Assembly (NCBI GenBank): GCA_903873715.1
Contig: CAIQPS010000081.1
Span: 1-52,447, forward strand
DNA from: an uncultured Actinomycetes bacterium
GTDB lineage: Bacteria; Actinomycetota; Thermoleophilia; RBG-16-64-13
Length of the DNA: 52,447 bases
Reading direction: 5' to 3'
Within the stretch, counting starts at the first letter, position 1. Each line of letters begins with the position of its first letter. Shown one piece after another: positions 45,058 to 51,868 of the stretch. The position numbers and the translations under genes are program-made. The notes under the pieces were generated by a model that was not told where the DNA came from, did no database searches, and worked only from the letters and a program-made list of their open reading frames with translations.

Positions 45058-46263
45058 TCACCGCACCATGAGCTTGCGCGTCGCGGCGGTTAGTCCGTCC
45101 ACGGTGAGCTCGAACATCGGGAACACCTCGCGCACCTTGCGGATGGTGGTGCTGCCGTAGGTACGGTCCCACTCGCGCTCGGGGATGGTGTTGAGCCACA
45201 CGGAGTGGTCGAAATGACGGCGAAGGCGCCGGAGCCACTCGATGCCCGGCTCGTCGTTGTCGAAGCCCCACCAGATGATGCCGCCGCGGTCCATGAGCTC
45301 GCTGGTGGCCATGGCCGCGTCGCCCACGACTATCAACTTGTAGTCGCTGGGAAGCTCCTGGAGCACGCGCCGGGTGGAGACCGCCTCGGTGGTGCTCATC
45401 CGCGTGTTGGTGTACAGGCGGTCGTACACGCAGTTGTGGAAGTAGTAGAAGCGGAGGTCCTTGAAGTGGCTGCTGCGGTTGACGGCGCTGAAGAGCTGGC
45501 TGCAGAGGCGCACGTAGGGGCTCATGGAGCCGCCGACGTCCATGAGCAGCAGGACCTTGACGGCGTTCTTGCGGCTCTTGCGCCACACGAGGCTGAGGCG
45601 CCCGGCGTTGCCCGCCGTCTCCTCGATGGTCTCATCCAGATCGAGTTCGTCTGGCAGGCTCTCGTTGCGCGACGACAGTTGGCGAAGGCGCCGCAGCGCG
45701 AGTTCGAACTCCCGCACGCCCACCTCCTGGTCGGTGCGGTAGCCTCGGTAGCGGCGCTCGCCCGCCACCTTGACGGCGCTGAGGTTGCGGCTCTCCCCTC
45801 CCACGCGTATGCCGCCTGGGTGGAAGCCGGAGTGGCCGAAGGCGCTGGTGCCGCCGGTACCCACCCAGTAGCTGCCGCCGTGATGGGCTTCGGTCTGCTC
45901 CTTGAGGCGCTCCTCGAACATCTTCCGGAGAGCCTCCAGATCAAGATCCGCCAGAGCGGCCGCCAGCAGCCGCCGTTCCTCTTCGCTCAGCCCGGGCATC
46001 GTCAGCGGGTTCGCGAGCCAGTCCCACACCTCGTCGGCGATCTCCACCGGCGTCTCGATGCCCTGGAACATGTGGGCGAACGCCTGGTCGTACTGATCGA
46101 AGTAGGTCTCGCTCTTCACCAGGATGCTGCGCGCGACCGCGTAGAACTGGTCGAGGCCGGTGGGGACGAGCCCCATGGCGAGCCCGCGCATGAGCGCGAG
46201 CCACTCGGTGACCGTCACCGGCACGCCGTACTGGCGGAGCAGGAAGAAGAAGTCGGTGAACAT
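45058..46263 (-). CDS. VWA-domain (CoxE-like) protein
   Basis: 401 residues. The C-terminal half is a von Willebrand A domain with the metal-site region LLLMDVGGSMSPY, so the canonical DxSxS is DxGxS, as I recall in CoxE-like proteins. The N-terminal half is helical (FFLLRQYGVPVTVTEW...). These proteins pair with MoxR AAA+ ATPases as chaperone-like machines that mature or insert cofactors into other proteins. It follows moxR by 36 bases. The third gene of such systems is not visible in this window. Confidence 0.92.
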   Translation of the reverse strand: MFTDFFFLLRQYGVPVTVTEWLALMRGLAMGLVPTGLDQFYAVARSILVKSETYFDQYDQAFAHMFQGIETPVEIADEVWDWLANPLTMPGLSEEERRLLAAALADLDLEALRKMFEERLKEQTEAHHGGSYWVGTGGTSAFGHSGFHPGGIRVGGESRNLSAVKVAGERRYRGYRTDQEVGVREFELALRRLRQLSSRNESLPDELDLDETIEETAGNAGRLSLVWRKSRKNAVKVLLLMDVGGSMSPYVRLCSQLFSAVNRSSHFKDLRFYYFHNCVYDRLYTNTRMSTTEAVSTRRVLQELPSDYKLIVVGDAAMATSELMDRGGIIWWGFDNDEPGIEWLRRLRRHFDHSVWLNTIPEREWDRTYGSTTIRKVREVFPMFELTVDGLTAATRKLMVR

Positions 46264-46299
46264 AGTATTGGCCGCCCTCAGCAGCCGCCGCCCGGGAGG

Positions 46300-47133
46300 C
46301 TAGCGCCGCCGGTTCGAGGCCAGGGCGCGCTGGGCCACTTCCACGTCGCGGTCCTTCTTGAGCAGCACGCCCATGAAGGGCAGCCGCGCGGCGATCGATT
46401 CGTGGTCCACCCCTCCGCGCTCCAGAGCCTGCACCCAGTCGATCAGCTCGCTGGTGCTGGGCTTCTTCTGCAGACCGGGCACCTCGCGGAGCCAGTAGAA
46501 GGCCTGCGTGGCCAGGTCGAGCAGCCGCTGGTCCAGAGCCGGGACGTGCACGCGCACGATGCGCTCCATCATCTCCCTGTCGGGGAACTCGATGTAGTGG
46601 AACACGCAGCGCCTCAAGAACGCGTCGGGCAGTTCCTTCTCGGCGTTGCTGGTGATGAGCACGATGGGCCGCTGCTTGGCCTTGATGGTCCGGTGAGTCT
46701 CCGGGATGAAGAACTCCATCTGGTCGAGCTCCCACAGCAGGTCGTTGGGGAACTCGAGGTCGGCCTTGTCTATCTCGTCGATGAGCAGCACCACCCGCTC
46801 CTCGCTGGAGAAGGCCTCGCCCAGCTTGCCGAGCTTGATGTACTGGGCGATGTCGCTCACGTCGCGGTCGCCGAACTGGCCGTCGTACAGACGCTGGACC
46901 GTGTCGTAGACATACAGGCCGTCCTGCGCCTTCGTCGTGGACTTGACGTTCCAGATGAGCAGCGGCATGTCCAAGCCCTTGGCGATGGACTGGGCCAGCA
47001 TCGTCTTGCCAGTGCCGGGCTCACCCTTGATGAGCAGCGGGCGGCTGAGCTGCACGGCGACGTTGACGGTCTGCATGAGGTCGGGCGCGGCGATGTAGTC
47101 GCTGGTGCCCGTGTAGGCGAAGGACTGGCTCAT
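46300..47133 (-). CDS. MoxR-family AAA+ ATPase
   Basis: 277 residues. Walker A GEPGTGKT (about residue 39-46), Walker B VLLIDEIDKAD, sensor 1 VLITSNAEKELPDAFLRRC and the C-terminal helical lid are all present, so it should hydrolyse ATP. The ATG at 47133 gives MSQSFAYTGT; longer in-frame starts run into repeat DNA. It forms an operon with the VWA gene. Its first 25 codons and upstream ~35 bases are duplicated at 49988-50095, and a tRNA-end remnant sits about 60 bases upstream of its start. Confidence 0.95.
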   Translation of the reverse strand: MSQSFAYTGTSDYIAAPDLMQTVNVAVQLSRPLLIKGEPGTGKTMLAQSIAKGLDMPLLIWNVKSTTKAQDGLYVYDTVQRLYDGQFGDRDVSDIAQYIKLGKLGEAFSSEERVVLLIDEIDKADLEFPNDLLWELDQMEFFIPETHRTIKAKQRPIVLITSNAEKELPDAFLRRCVFHYIEFPDREMMERIVRVHVPALDQRLLDLATQAFYWLREVPGLQKKPSTSELIDWVQALERGGVDHESIAARLPFMGVLLKKDRDVEVAQRALASNRRR

Positions 47134-47165
47134 GGACCTGCGCTTTCGGTCGTTGGCTGAGCGTG
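47058..47165 (-). repeat. Parent copy of the duplicated moxR 5' segment
   Basis: This 108-base segment, covering 25 codons of moxR and 32 bases upstream, recurs in the same orientation at 49988-50095. By eye I count about 11 differences, most of them in the upstream part. Confidence 0.85.
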
Positions 47166-47193
47166 GGGAGCGCCGGGGGCGCCTCCGGGAGTA

Positions 47194-47235
47194 TACCGGA
47201 GGCAGGACTCGGACCGGCAGGGGCGTCCGGCTAGG
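47194..47235 (-). repeat. Degenerate tRNA-Leu 3'-end remnant, copy A
   Basis: Plus-strand TACCGGAGGCAGGACTCGG and following bases match the acceptor and T-arm region of copy C (51558-51608) with several substitutions. The T-stem pairing is damaged. It lies just upstream of moxR, in the same orientation as copies B and C. Confidence 0.6.
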
Positions 47236-47266
47236 CATGGAAGCCTACGTTCCGCGGGTCTTGTCG

Positions 47267-47304
47267 CCCAAGAAGAGGCCCCGCCCGGTTATCCGAGCGG
47301 GGCC
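47267..47304 (-). terminator. Terminator of secreted-protein operon 2
   Basis: On the minus strand GGCCCCGC-TCGG-ATAA-CCGG-GCGGGGCC followed by TCTTCTTGGG. It is a 12-base stem with one wobble and a tetraloop, the same design as the operon 1 terminator at 38441-38477. Confidence 0.8.
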
Positions 47305-47336
47305 CCAGCCGCAAGTACACTGTCCGGCGGACCAGC

Positions 47337-47726
47337 CTAGTTCGCGCTGTAGACAAAGTCGTCGATGCCGGTCCTGTTCGACATGCAGACCTTCCACTGC
47401 CCGCAATAGGTGAGGCTGTAGTAGGTAGCAGTCGCCTCGCCCGCCGCGGCGGCCTTGGCGGAGAACTTGCTGTAGCCCCACTCGGGAACGTAGACGGTGC
47501 TTTTCCAGACGTAGAAATAACACCAGTTAGGTTTGCCGGCCGTGGTGCTCCACGACCAGGTGATGTCATAGCGGTACTGGCTATGGGTGCTGTCCCAGTA
47601 GCCCGGGGCCTCGAAGGCGGTGACATCCGGCGCCTGGTTCGGAGCGAAGTGCGCCCAGGCCGGCCCCGCGATCGCCAGGACCAGGACAAGGGCGGCAGCG
47701 AACACGAGCAAGAGCGATCTCTTCAT
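47337..47726 (-). CDS. Small secreted protein (operon 2, second gene)
   Basis: 129 residues with signal peptide MKRSLLLVFAAALVLVLAIAG, cleaved after AWA. The mature ~104 residues are rich in aromatic residues (WSWSTTAGKPNWCYFYVW) and contain three cysteines (NWCY, TYCG, KVCM), so a disulfide is possible outside the cell. GGAGGGAAGG precedes the ATG. It lies 72 bases after the first gene of the operon. No family recognised; a shared TTAGKP/TGGKP-like segment links it with its operon partner. Confidence 0.82.
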   Translation of the reverse strand: MKRSLLLVFAAALVLVLAIAGPAWAHFAPNQAPDVTAFEAPGYWDSTHSQYRYDITWSWSTTAGKPNWCYFYVWKSTVYVPEWGYSKFSAKAAAAGEATATYYSLTYCGQWKVCMSNRTGIDDFVYSAN

Positions 47727-47798
47727 CCTTCCTCCCTCCGGGCGGTGGCCAAGAGGCCACTCGGCCGATGCGAGCTCTGCAACAGGCGCTCAGTCTCT

Positions 47799-48200
47799 TC
47801 AATCTCCCGGGGTGATCTGCCATACGGCAGAGTCAGAGAGGCCTGACCTAGTGATGACACTGAGCCTCCAGTACCTCATGCCCGTCCAAGTGACACCGTT
47901 CGTCTGCAACGCCCCTCGCTTGATCTGATCTGGGGCGAGCTTGCCCGACGCCTCGGTGATCCATGGCCCACTGGAAGACACGGTGCTGTACTCCAGGGCG
48001 TACTTGACCGGCTTGCCGCCTGTGTCCGTGTCCCAGTACACGACGAAAGCGTAGGCGTCGTTGGCGTAGACCGTATTGTTGCTCGTGATGAAGGGTTCGG
48101 CCGTCTTGCCCCCGGTGTACGCGAGCGCCGTCCCTGACAGCAGCAACACCAGGAGAACCGCGGCAGCCAGCACTAACACGATCGGTCTCTTGTTCACCAT
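47799..48200 (-). CDS. Small secreted protein (operon 2, first gene)
   Basis: About 133 residues. The N-terminus VNKRPIVLVLAAAVLLVLLLSGTALA is a Sec signal peptide with cleavage after ALA, followed by YTGGKT, like the AGKT of operon 1. The mature region is predicted beta-rich (FVVYWDTDTGGKPVKYALEYSTVSSS), possibly fibronectin- or Ig-like. The start is ATG 48200 or, with better spacing from GGGAGGG, GTG 48197. The palindromic operator lies 60-86 bases upstream. Confidence 0.8.
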   Translation of the reverse strand: MVNKRPIVLVLAAAVLLVLLLSGTALAYTGGKTAEPFITSNNTVYANDAYAFVVYWDTDTGGKPVKYALEYSTVSSSGPWITEASGKLAPDQIKRGALQTNGVTWTGMRYWRLSVITRSGLSDSAVWQITPGD

Positions 48201-48230
48201 CCCTCCCTTGACGCAGGTAGACACAGTCCT

Positions 48231-48286
48231 ATTGTCTTCCGACTGCCCGTGGACACAATGTCCCCAGGGACAGTCGTGGGACAGTC
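48231..48286 (-). promoter_or_regulatory. Promoter/operator of secreted-protein operon 2
   Basis: TGTCCC-CA-GGGACA (48259-48272) followed after five bases by GGGACAGTC (48278-48286). On the gene side a -10-like GACAAT (plus-strand ATTGTC, 48231-48236) lies 22 bases from the palindrome. Element order, internal spacing and distance to the gene match the operon 1 site at 39367-39424. Confidence 0.6.
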
Positions 48287-48429
48287 GATGTTGCTTCCGG
48301 TCCTGACAGACAGGCGAATATCGAGGCGTGATAGGAAAAAGGGAGGGCGCAAGGCGCGTTGGAGCTCTGGGTACCGCTTGGACTCATCGGGTATCGGTCT
48401 AGCAGCGTCCGGCACGCCGGACTATTTGA

Positions 48430-49623
48430 CTACGGCGCGCTCTCGGTGGGGTGGAGTTCGGTCCAGCTGTTGGCGACGGGGTCGTAGGCCCAGGTGTCGT
48501 CGGCACAGTACCAGCCGACCGTCTTGATGCACCCCCCGAACAGGATGAGCTTCTTGGTGGAGGGGTCGTAGGCCATCGAGTAGCCGAAGCGCGGAGAGGG
48601 TACCGGCGGGGATGGTCTGAGGTTGGTCCAGGTGTTGGCGCTGGGATCGTAGGCCCACGTGTCGTTCCCGAACTCGGCTGCCAGACCGGACCCCCCAAAG
48701 AGGATCATCTTGCGGGTAGAGGGGTCGTAGACCAGAGAGAGATTGTAGGTTGCCGGCGGCAACTCGCCGGCAGGACGGAGTTCGGTCCAGGTGCCGGCGA
48801 CGGGATCGTAGGCCCAGGTGTCCCTGGACGCATACGATTCGTTCCCCCCGGCTCCACCGTAGAAGATGACGCAGCCGCTCACAGGGTCGTATGCACCCAT
48901 GATGCCGTCGCCCGTCTTTGGCGCATCAGCGCTGGGGTGCAGTTCCGTCCAGGCATTGGCGGCTGGATCGTAGGCCCACGTGTCATCGAACTCGGCACCG
49001 GCCGTTCCTCCAAACAGGACCATCTTGCGTGTCGAGGGGTCGTAGGTCATGGACGGCGACCAGCGCTCGGGGGGCACAGGCGGGGAAGGCTTGAGATTGG
49101 TCCAGGTGTCGGCGCTGAGATCGTAGGCCAAGGTGTCGTTGGCAAGAACCCCCTTTCGATTGTTGAACTCCCCAAAGAGGACGACCTTCCCACTGGCCGG
49201 GTCGTAGACCATGGAGCCGACACCCCGAGGCACATCCCCGGTCGGGTGGAGTTCGGCCCAGGTGTTGGCGACAGGGTCGTAGGCCCACGCCTTACCGATC
49301 AGGGAATCATCAAGCCCCTGGTCGCCGCCGGTGTATCCGGCAAAGAGAACCAACTGCGCACCGACGGGATCGTAGACCATCGAGGCCCAGAACTGTCCCG
49401 GGGGGACACCGGCGGAGAGAGCGGTGGTGGTCACTTCTTGAGTAGTGGTCACGGCCTGGGCAGTCGTTGCGACCGCCTCGGTCGTGGCGCTCGTGGCCTG
49501 GGTGGTGGTAACGGCCCGGGTGGTGGTCGTAGCCTCGTCGCCCCCGCAGGCGGCCAGCACCAGTGAGACGGTAAGCACACCTAGAGTGAGCGCGGCCGGC
49601 AACACACTTCTCGTGAGCCTCAT
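48430..49623 (-). CDS. Kelch-repeat lipoprotein
   Basis: 397 residues. The N-terminal lipoprotein signal peptide ends in the lipobox LAAC|G, so the mature protein is lipid-anchored outside the cell. A Thr/Ala-rich linker (residues ~28-70) is followed by six Kelch blades of ~52 residues. The blade pattern is MVYDPxxxxLVLFGG ... DTWAYDPxANTWTELHP, predicting a six-bladed propeller. The blades are very alike at the DNA level (GGGTCGTAGGCCCA recurs), so internal recombination is likely. The ATG has GGAGG about 10 bases upstream. It lies upstream of, and on the same strand as, secreted operon 2 and may be part of the same surface function. Confidence 0.92.
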   Translation of the reverse strand: MRLTRSVLPAALTLGVLTVSLVLAACGGDEATTTTRAVTTTQATSATTEAVATTAQAVTTTQEVTTTALSAGVPPGQFWASMVYDPVGAQLVLFAGYTGGDQGLDDSLIGKAWAYDPVANTWAELHPTGDVPRGVGSMVYDPASGKVVLFGEFNNRKGVLANDTLAYDLSADTWTNLKPSPPVPPERWSPSMTYDPSTRKMVLFGGTAGAEFDDTWAYDPAANAWTELHPSADAPKTGDGIMGAYDPVSGCVIFYGGAGGNESYASRDTWAYDPVAGTWTELRPAGELPPATYNLSLVYDPSTRKMILFGGSGLAAEFGNDTWAYDPSANTWTNLRPSPPVPSPRFGYSMAYDPSTKKLILFGGCIKTVGWYCADDTWAYDPVANSWTELHPTESAP

Positions 49624-49987
49624 CGGAACGCCACCTCCTCCTTGCGTAGGTTCCGGCCAGAAGGGGGTGCTGCGCGTCGACTCGTGCTAGACCCCACTCC
49701 GGCGGTCTTCCCGAGCTATGGATCGAGGGGAGCCCCGTGCTCCCCGCATGGATTCAGTGTAGGTCGTCCGGTGCCCGCGTCAACAGGCATGCGAGCCGGG
49801 TCCATGTCGGCCCTGAGATCTGGTTGGCAAGCATCTGGGGCGGGCCGATCCGGGGCGGCGCAGGCCTGCTTGGGCCTGAAGTCCGTAGAGACGATGCCGG
49901 AGGCGGGACTCGCGCCCGCATGGGCGTGGCCCTAAGGAGTCAAGACCGTTCTGTCTGCCATTTCGGCACTCCGGCGCGTGCTGGGAC
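49624..49987. other. Gene-free stretch with tRNA-end remnant
   Basis: No convincing gene. It holds the Kelch lipoprotein leader (to about 49690), otherwise unremarkable sequence, and tRNA-Leu 3'-end remnant copy B at 49895-49945. Short open frames across it are incidental. Confidence 0.6.
49895..49945 (-). repeat. tRNA-Leu 3'-half remnant, copy B
   Basis: Plus-strand TGCCGGAGGCGGGACTCGC onward matches copy C closely through the acceptor strand, T-arm and variable arm. The T-loop is mutated (CGCGAGT instead of TTCGAGT) and a few bases are lost before AGTCAAG. Similarity with copy C also extends about 15-20 bases past the tRNA 3' end (AGAGACGAT), so B and C share an origin. Confidence 0.75.
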
Positions 49988-50064
49988 GCAACGTTGACGG
50001 TCTGAACGAGGTCGGGCGCGGCGATGTAGTCGCGGGTGCCAGTGTAGGCGAAGTGCTGGCTCAT
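49988..50064 (-). pseudogene. Truncated moxR 5' fragment
   Basis: Start codon and first ~25 codons of a MoxR ATPase (MSQHFAYTGTRDYIAAPDLV, then QTVN), nearly identical to the intact gene at 46300-47133. It breaks off before Walker A into unrelated sequence. Homology also covers 31 bases upstream of the start (to 50095), including the ATGGACCTGCGCTTTCGGTC context. It cannot make an ATPase. Confidence 0.88.
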
Positions 50065-50114
50065 GGACCTGCGCTTTCGGTCCTCGACCGAGCGTGACGG
50101 GTGCAGAATGCGAA

Positions 50115-50147
50115 GAGCGGCCGGGTGGTCACATCACCCGGCCGCTC
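50115..50147 (-). terminator. Hairpin terminator of the DUF3068 gene
   Basis: Perfect 13-base stem GAGCGGCCGGGTG (50115-50127) / CACCCGGCCGCTC (50135-50147) with a 7-base loop, about 30 bases after the DUF3068 stop. On the minus strand a modest TTCGCATTCT follows. Confidence 0.75.
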
Positions 50148-50175
50148 CACCTTGAAGCTCCTGATCGCCCCGGCT

Positions 50176-51369
50176 TCAGGCGGTGGGAACCACCACCTTG
50201 CGCTTCTTGAAGAGAAGGAATCCGCCCAAGACCAGCCCGATCGCGCCGACGATCACGATGATCAGAGGTACCCACACACGGACCAGGTCTATCTGGGAAG
50301 CCTTGCTCGCGGCATCCGCGGCAAGAGTCTTCTCGCTGGCCGCGGTGATGCTCATGCTCTGGTTGAACACCTTCGTGGACCCCGCCTGGGCCAACTGGCC
50401 GGCCGCTTTCATGGCAGCCGTGATCGATGGGCCCAAGGTGGGATCGTTCGCGTACTTGCCGATGATAGAGAGGGCTCCAAGAAGGTTGGTGGTGTCCAGG
50501 TCCATGAGGGTGGTGCGGTCGAAGTCTGCGCCCACCGTGGCGCCGGTCTTCTCTTCGATGTAGATGACGTCGCCGCTCTCCTGCTTGTAGATCACCTTGA
50601 TGGGTTGCTGGGTTATGGCCTGCAGCGCCTGCAGATCCTCGGGCTTCGCCACCGTGGCCAGCGCGGCCATCAGGGCGCCCAGATCGAGGCCCTTGGCTTT
50701 GAGTTGAGCGCTGAGCTGAGCGAAGGTCAACTCCATGGGTAGACCCTGCCCCCCGAGCACCGCCTGTGCGATGGGCGCGTAGTACTCAGCGGCGGGGCGC
50801 GTGGCGTCGATCTTCATCGCGGTGATGCCCAGACCGTTGTAGTCCTTGATCTTCTCCGCGGCCTTCACATCGAACGCCTTGTTGACGTCGTTGAAGAACG
50901 CCGAGAGGGTGTCCCCCTGAGCGAGGCCCCCGGGGAACAGCGGCCCATAGTGGCCGGGCCGGTCGCTCAGCACGATCTTCGGGCTGTAGGCCCAGTTCTC
51001 GTTGCTCGGGACGCACAGGCGCGACTTCCGGTCGAGTGCGTATTGGCTGACCTGAGCGGGCCGTTCCTGCCCAGCGATCGTCATGGCGATGGTGTCGGTG
51101 CAGACCGCCGTGCTGGAGGTGTACTTGTCGGCAGCAGAGGCGAACGTCCGAAGGACCGTGAACGGGATGGCCACCTCCTTGCCGGGCGGAAGCGCCTGGC
51201 CGGTCGTGGAATCCACGTACTGGGTCAGTACCCCCTCGAAACTCATGGTGACGTCGATATCGTTCGGCAACTTCGTCAGGGACGGTGCCAACACCACCCA
51301 CCAGACGATAGCGACCACGACGAGCACCACGCCGACGACGCCGAGTATGATGCCTAGCTTCTTACCCAC
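50176..51369 (-). CDS. DUF3068 / PorA-family membrane-anchored envelope protein
   Basis: 397 residues. One N-terminal helix (LGIILGVVGVVLVVVAIVWWVV), a ~340-residue extracytoplasmic domain and one C-terminal helix (VWVPLIIVIVGAIGLVLGGFLLF) ending in a KKRK stop-transfer. This two-anchor layout with LTKLPNDIDVTMSFEG and a conserved central DDLI-like region is that of the actinobacterial DUF3068/PorA family. Function unknown; the porin label in databases is not proven. GTG at 51369 with GAGGGGGG. It is the only gene between tRNA-end remnants B and C. Confidence 0.88.
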   Translation of the reverse strand: MGKKLGIILGVVGVVLVVVAIVWWVVLAPSLTKLPNDIDVTMSFEGVLTQYVDSTTGQALPPGKEVAIPFTVLRTFASAADKYTSSTAVCTDTIAMTIAGQERPAQVSQYALDRKSRLCVPSNENWAYSPKIVLSDRPGHYGPLFPGGLAQGDTLSAFFNDVNKAFDVKAAEKIKDYNGLGITAMKIDATRPAAEYYAPIAQAVLGGQGLPMELTFAQLSAQLKAKGLDLGALMAALATVAKPEDLQALQAITQQPIKVIYKQESGDVIYIEEKTGATVGADFDRTTLMDLDTTNLLGALSIIGKYANDPTLGPSITAAMKAAGQLAQAGSTKVFNQSMSITAASEKTLAADAASKASQIDLVRVWVPLIIVIVGAIGLVLGGFLLFKKRKVVVPTA

Positions 51370-51557
51370 GTGAACCCCCCTCACGCCCGAGTCACCGAAC
51401 AGGACTGCATACACTCTACTGCACGGAGCACTTTCCATGTCGGCAGAAATGTCAGCGAGCGACCCGTGTAGTGCACTTCTGCGCGATAGGACCAGGTACC
51501 ACGGCCCTGCAGGCCTTGCGTCGTGGCGTTGTCGAGGCCTGTCGCCCATGGAGACGA

Positions 51558-51608
51558 TACCGGAGGCGGGACTCGAACCCGCATGGGCGTAGCCCTACGG
51601 TGTTTAAG
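51558..51608 (-). tRNA. tRNA-Leu(UAA) 3' half, fragment (copy C)
   Basis: On the minus strand, from the anticodon loop CTTAAAC (anticodon TAA) through a variable arm (GGGC/GCCC stem) and an intact T-arm (GCGGG-TTCGAGT-CCCGC) to the acceptor strand CTCCGGT and discriminator A, with no CCA. The matching 5' half is absent: upstream sequence cannot pair with the anticodon stem, and no ACCGGAG acceptor strand is found. This is the segment usually restored or left behind by tRNA-targeting integrases, so I read it as an attachment-site remnant rather than a working tRNA. Confidence 0.75.
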
Positions 51609-51794
51609 TCAAGGTCCAGGCTTTTTCGTGGTGTTCACTCGTGGTCAGGAGCAGTCCGTTGTGCTCAAGAAAAGGCTGCAAAACGCCAACAACGCACGGC
51701 CGCCCCTGCCCCCTCGTGCTCACTCGGAATCTGCCGCGTTCTCGGGCCTCCGTGCATAGTCGGACGGCAATTGGACGGCAGCGAAAGGTGCAGA

Positions 51795-51823
51795 AACCCT
51801 ACGGTGCAAAACACCGTAGGGTT
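51795..51823 (-). terminator. Perfect 12-base hairpin next to the AbiEii-like gene
   Basis: AACCCTACGGTG (51795-51806), loop CAAAA, CACCGTAGGGTT (51812-51823). It lies 45 bases after the AbiEii-like stop and can act as a terminator, though T-runs are weak. The arm AAACACCGTAGGG is identical to 13 bases of the tRNA-Leu anticodon-loop/stem segment in copy C, so it may instead be recombination-related. Confidence 0.55.
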
Positions 51824-51868
51824 GCGCGATGGCGGTCGAAGCAGGGCCGCCCCGCAGCAGCGCAGCTG

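Larger units (their letters stand above)
51370..51868. other. Gene-free island boundary
   Basis: Almost 500 bases without a credible gene. It contains tRNA-Leu 3'-half copy C (51558-51608), then lower-GC sequence rich in imperfect repeats, and the perfect hairpin at 51795-51823. Open frames here read RRDSNPHGR, the familiar artefact of translating a tRNA T-arm. Confidence 0.65.

Noticed and set aside
48430-49560. CRISPR-like regular repeats
   Set aside because: The ~155-base periodicity is in frame with Kelch blades of a lipoprotein; there are no short identical repeats with unique spacers.
51558-51608. Complete functional tRNA-Leu
   Set aside because: No 5' half: the sequence beyond the anticodon loop cannot form the anticodon, D or acceptor stems.
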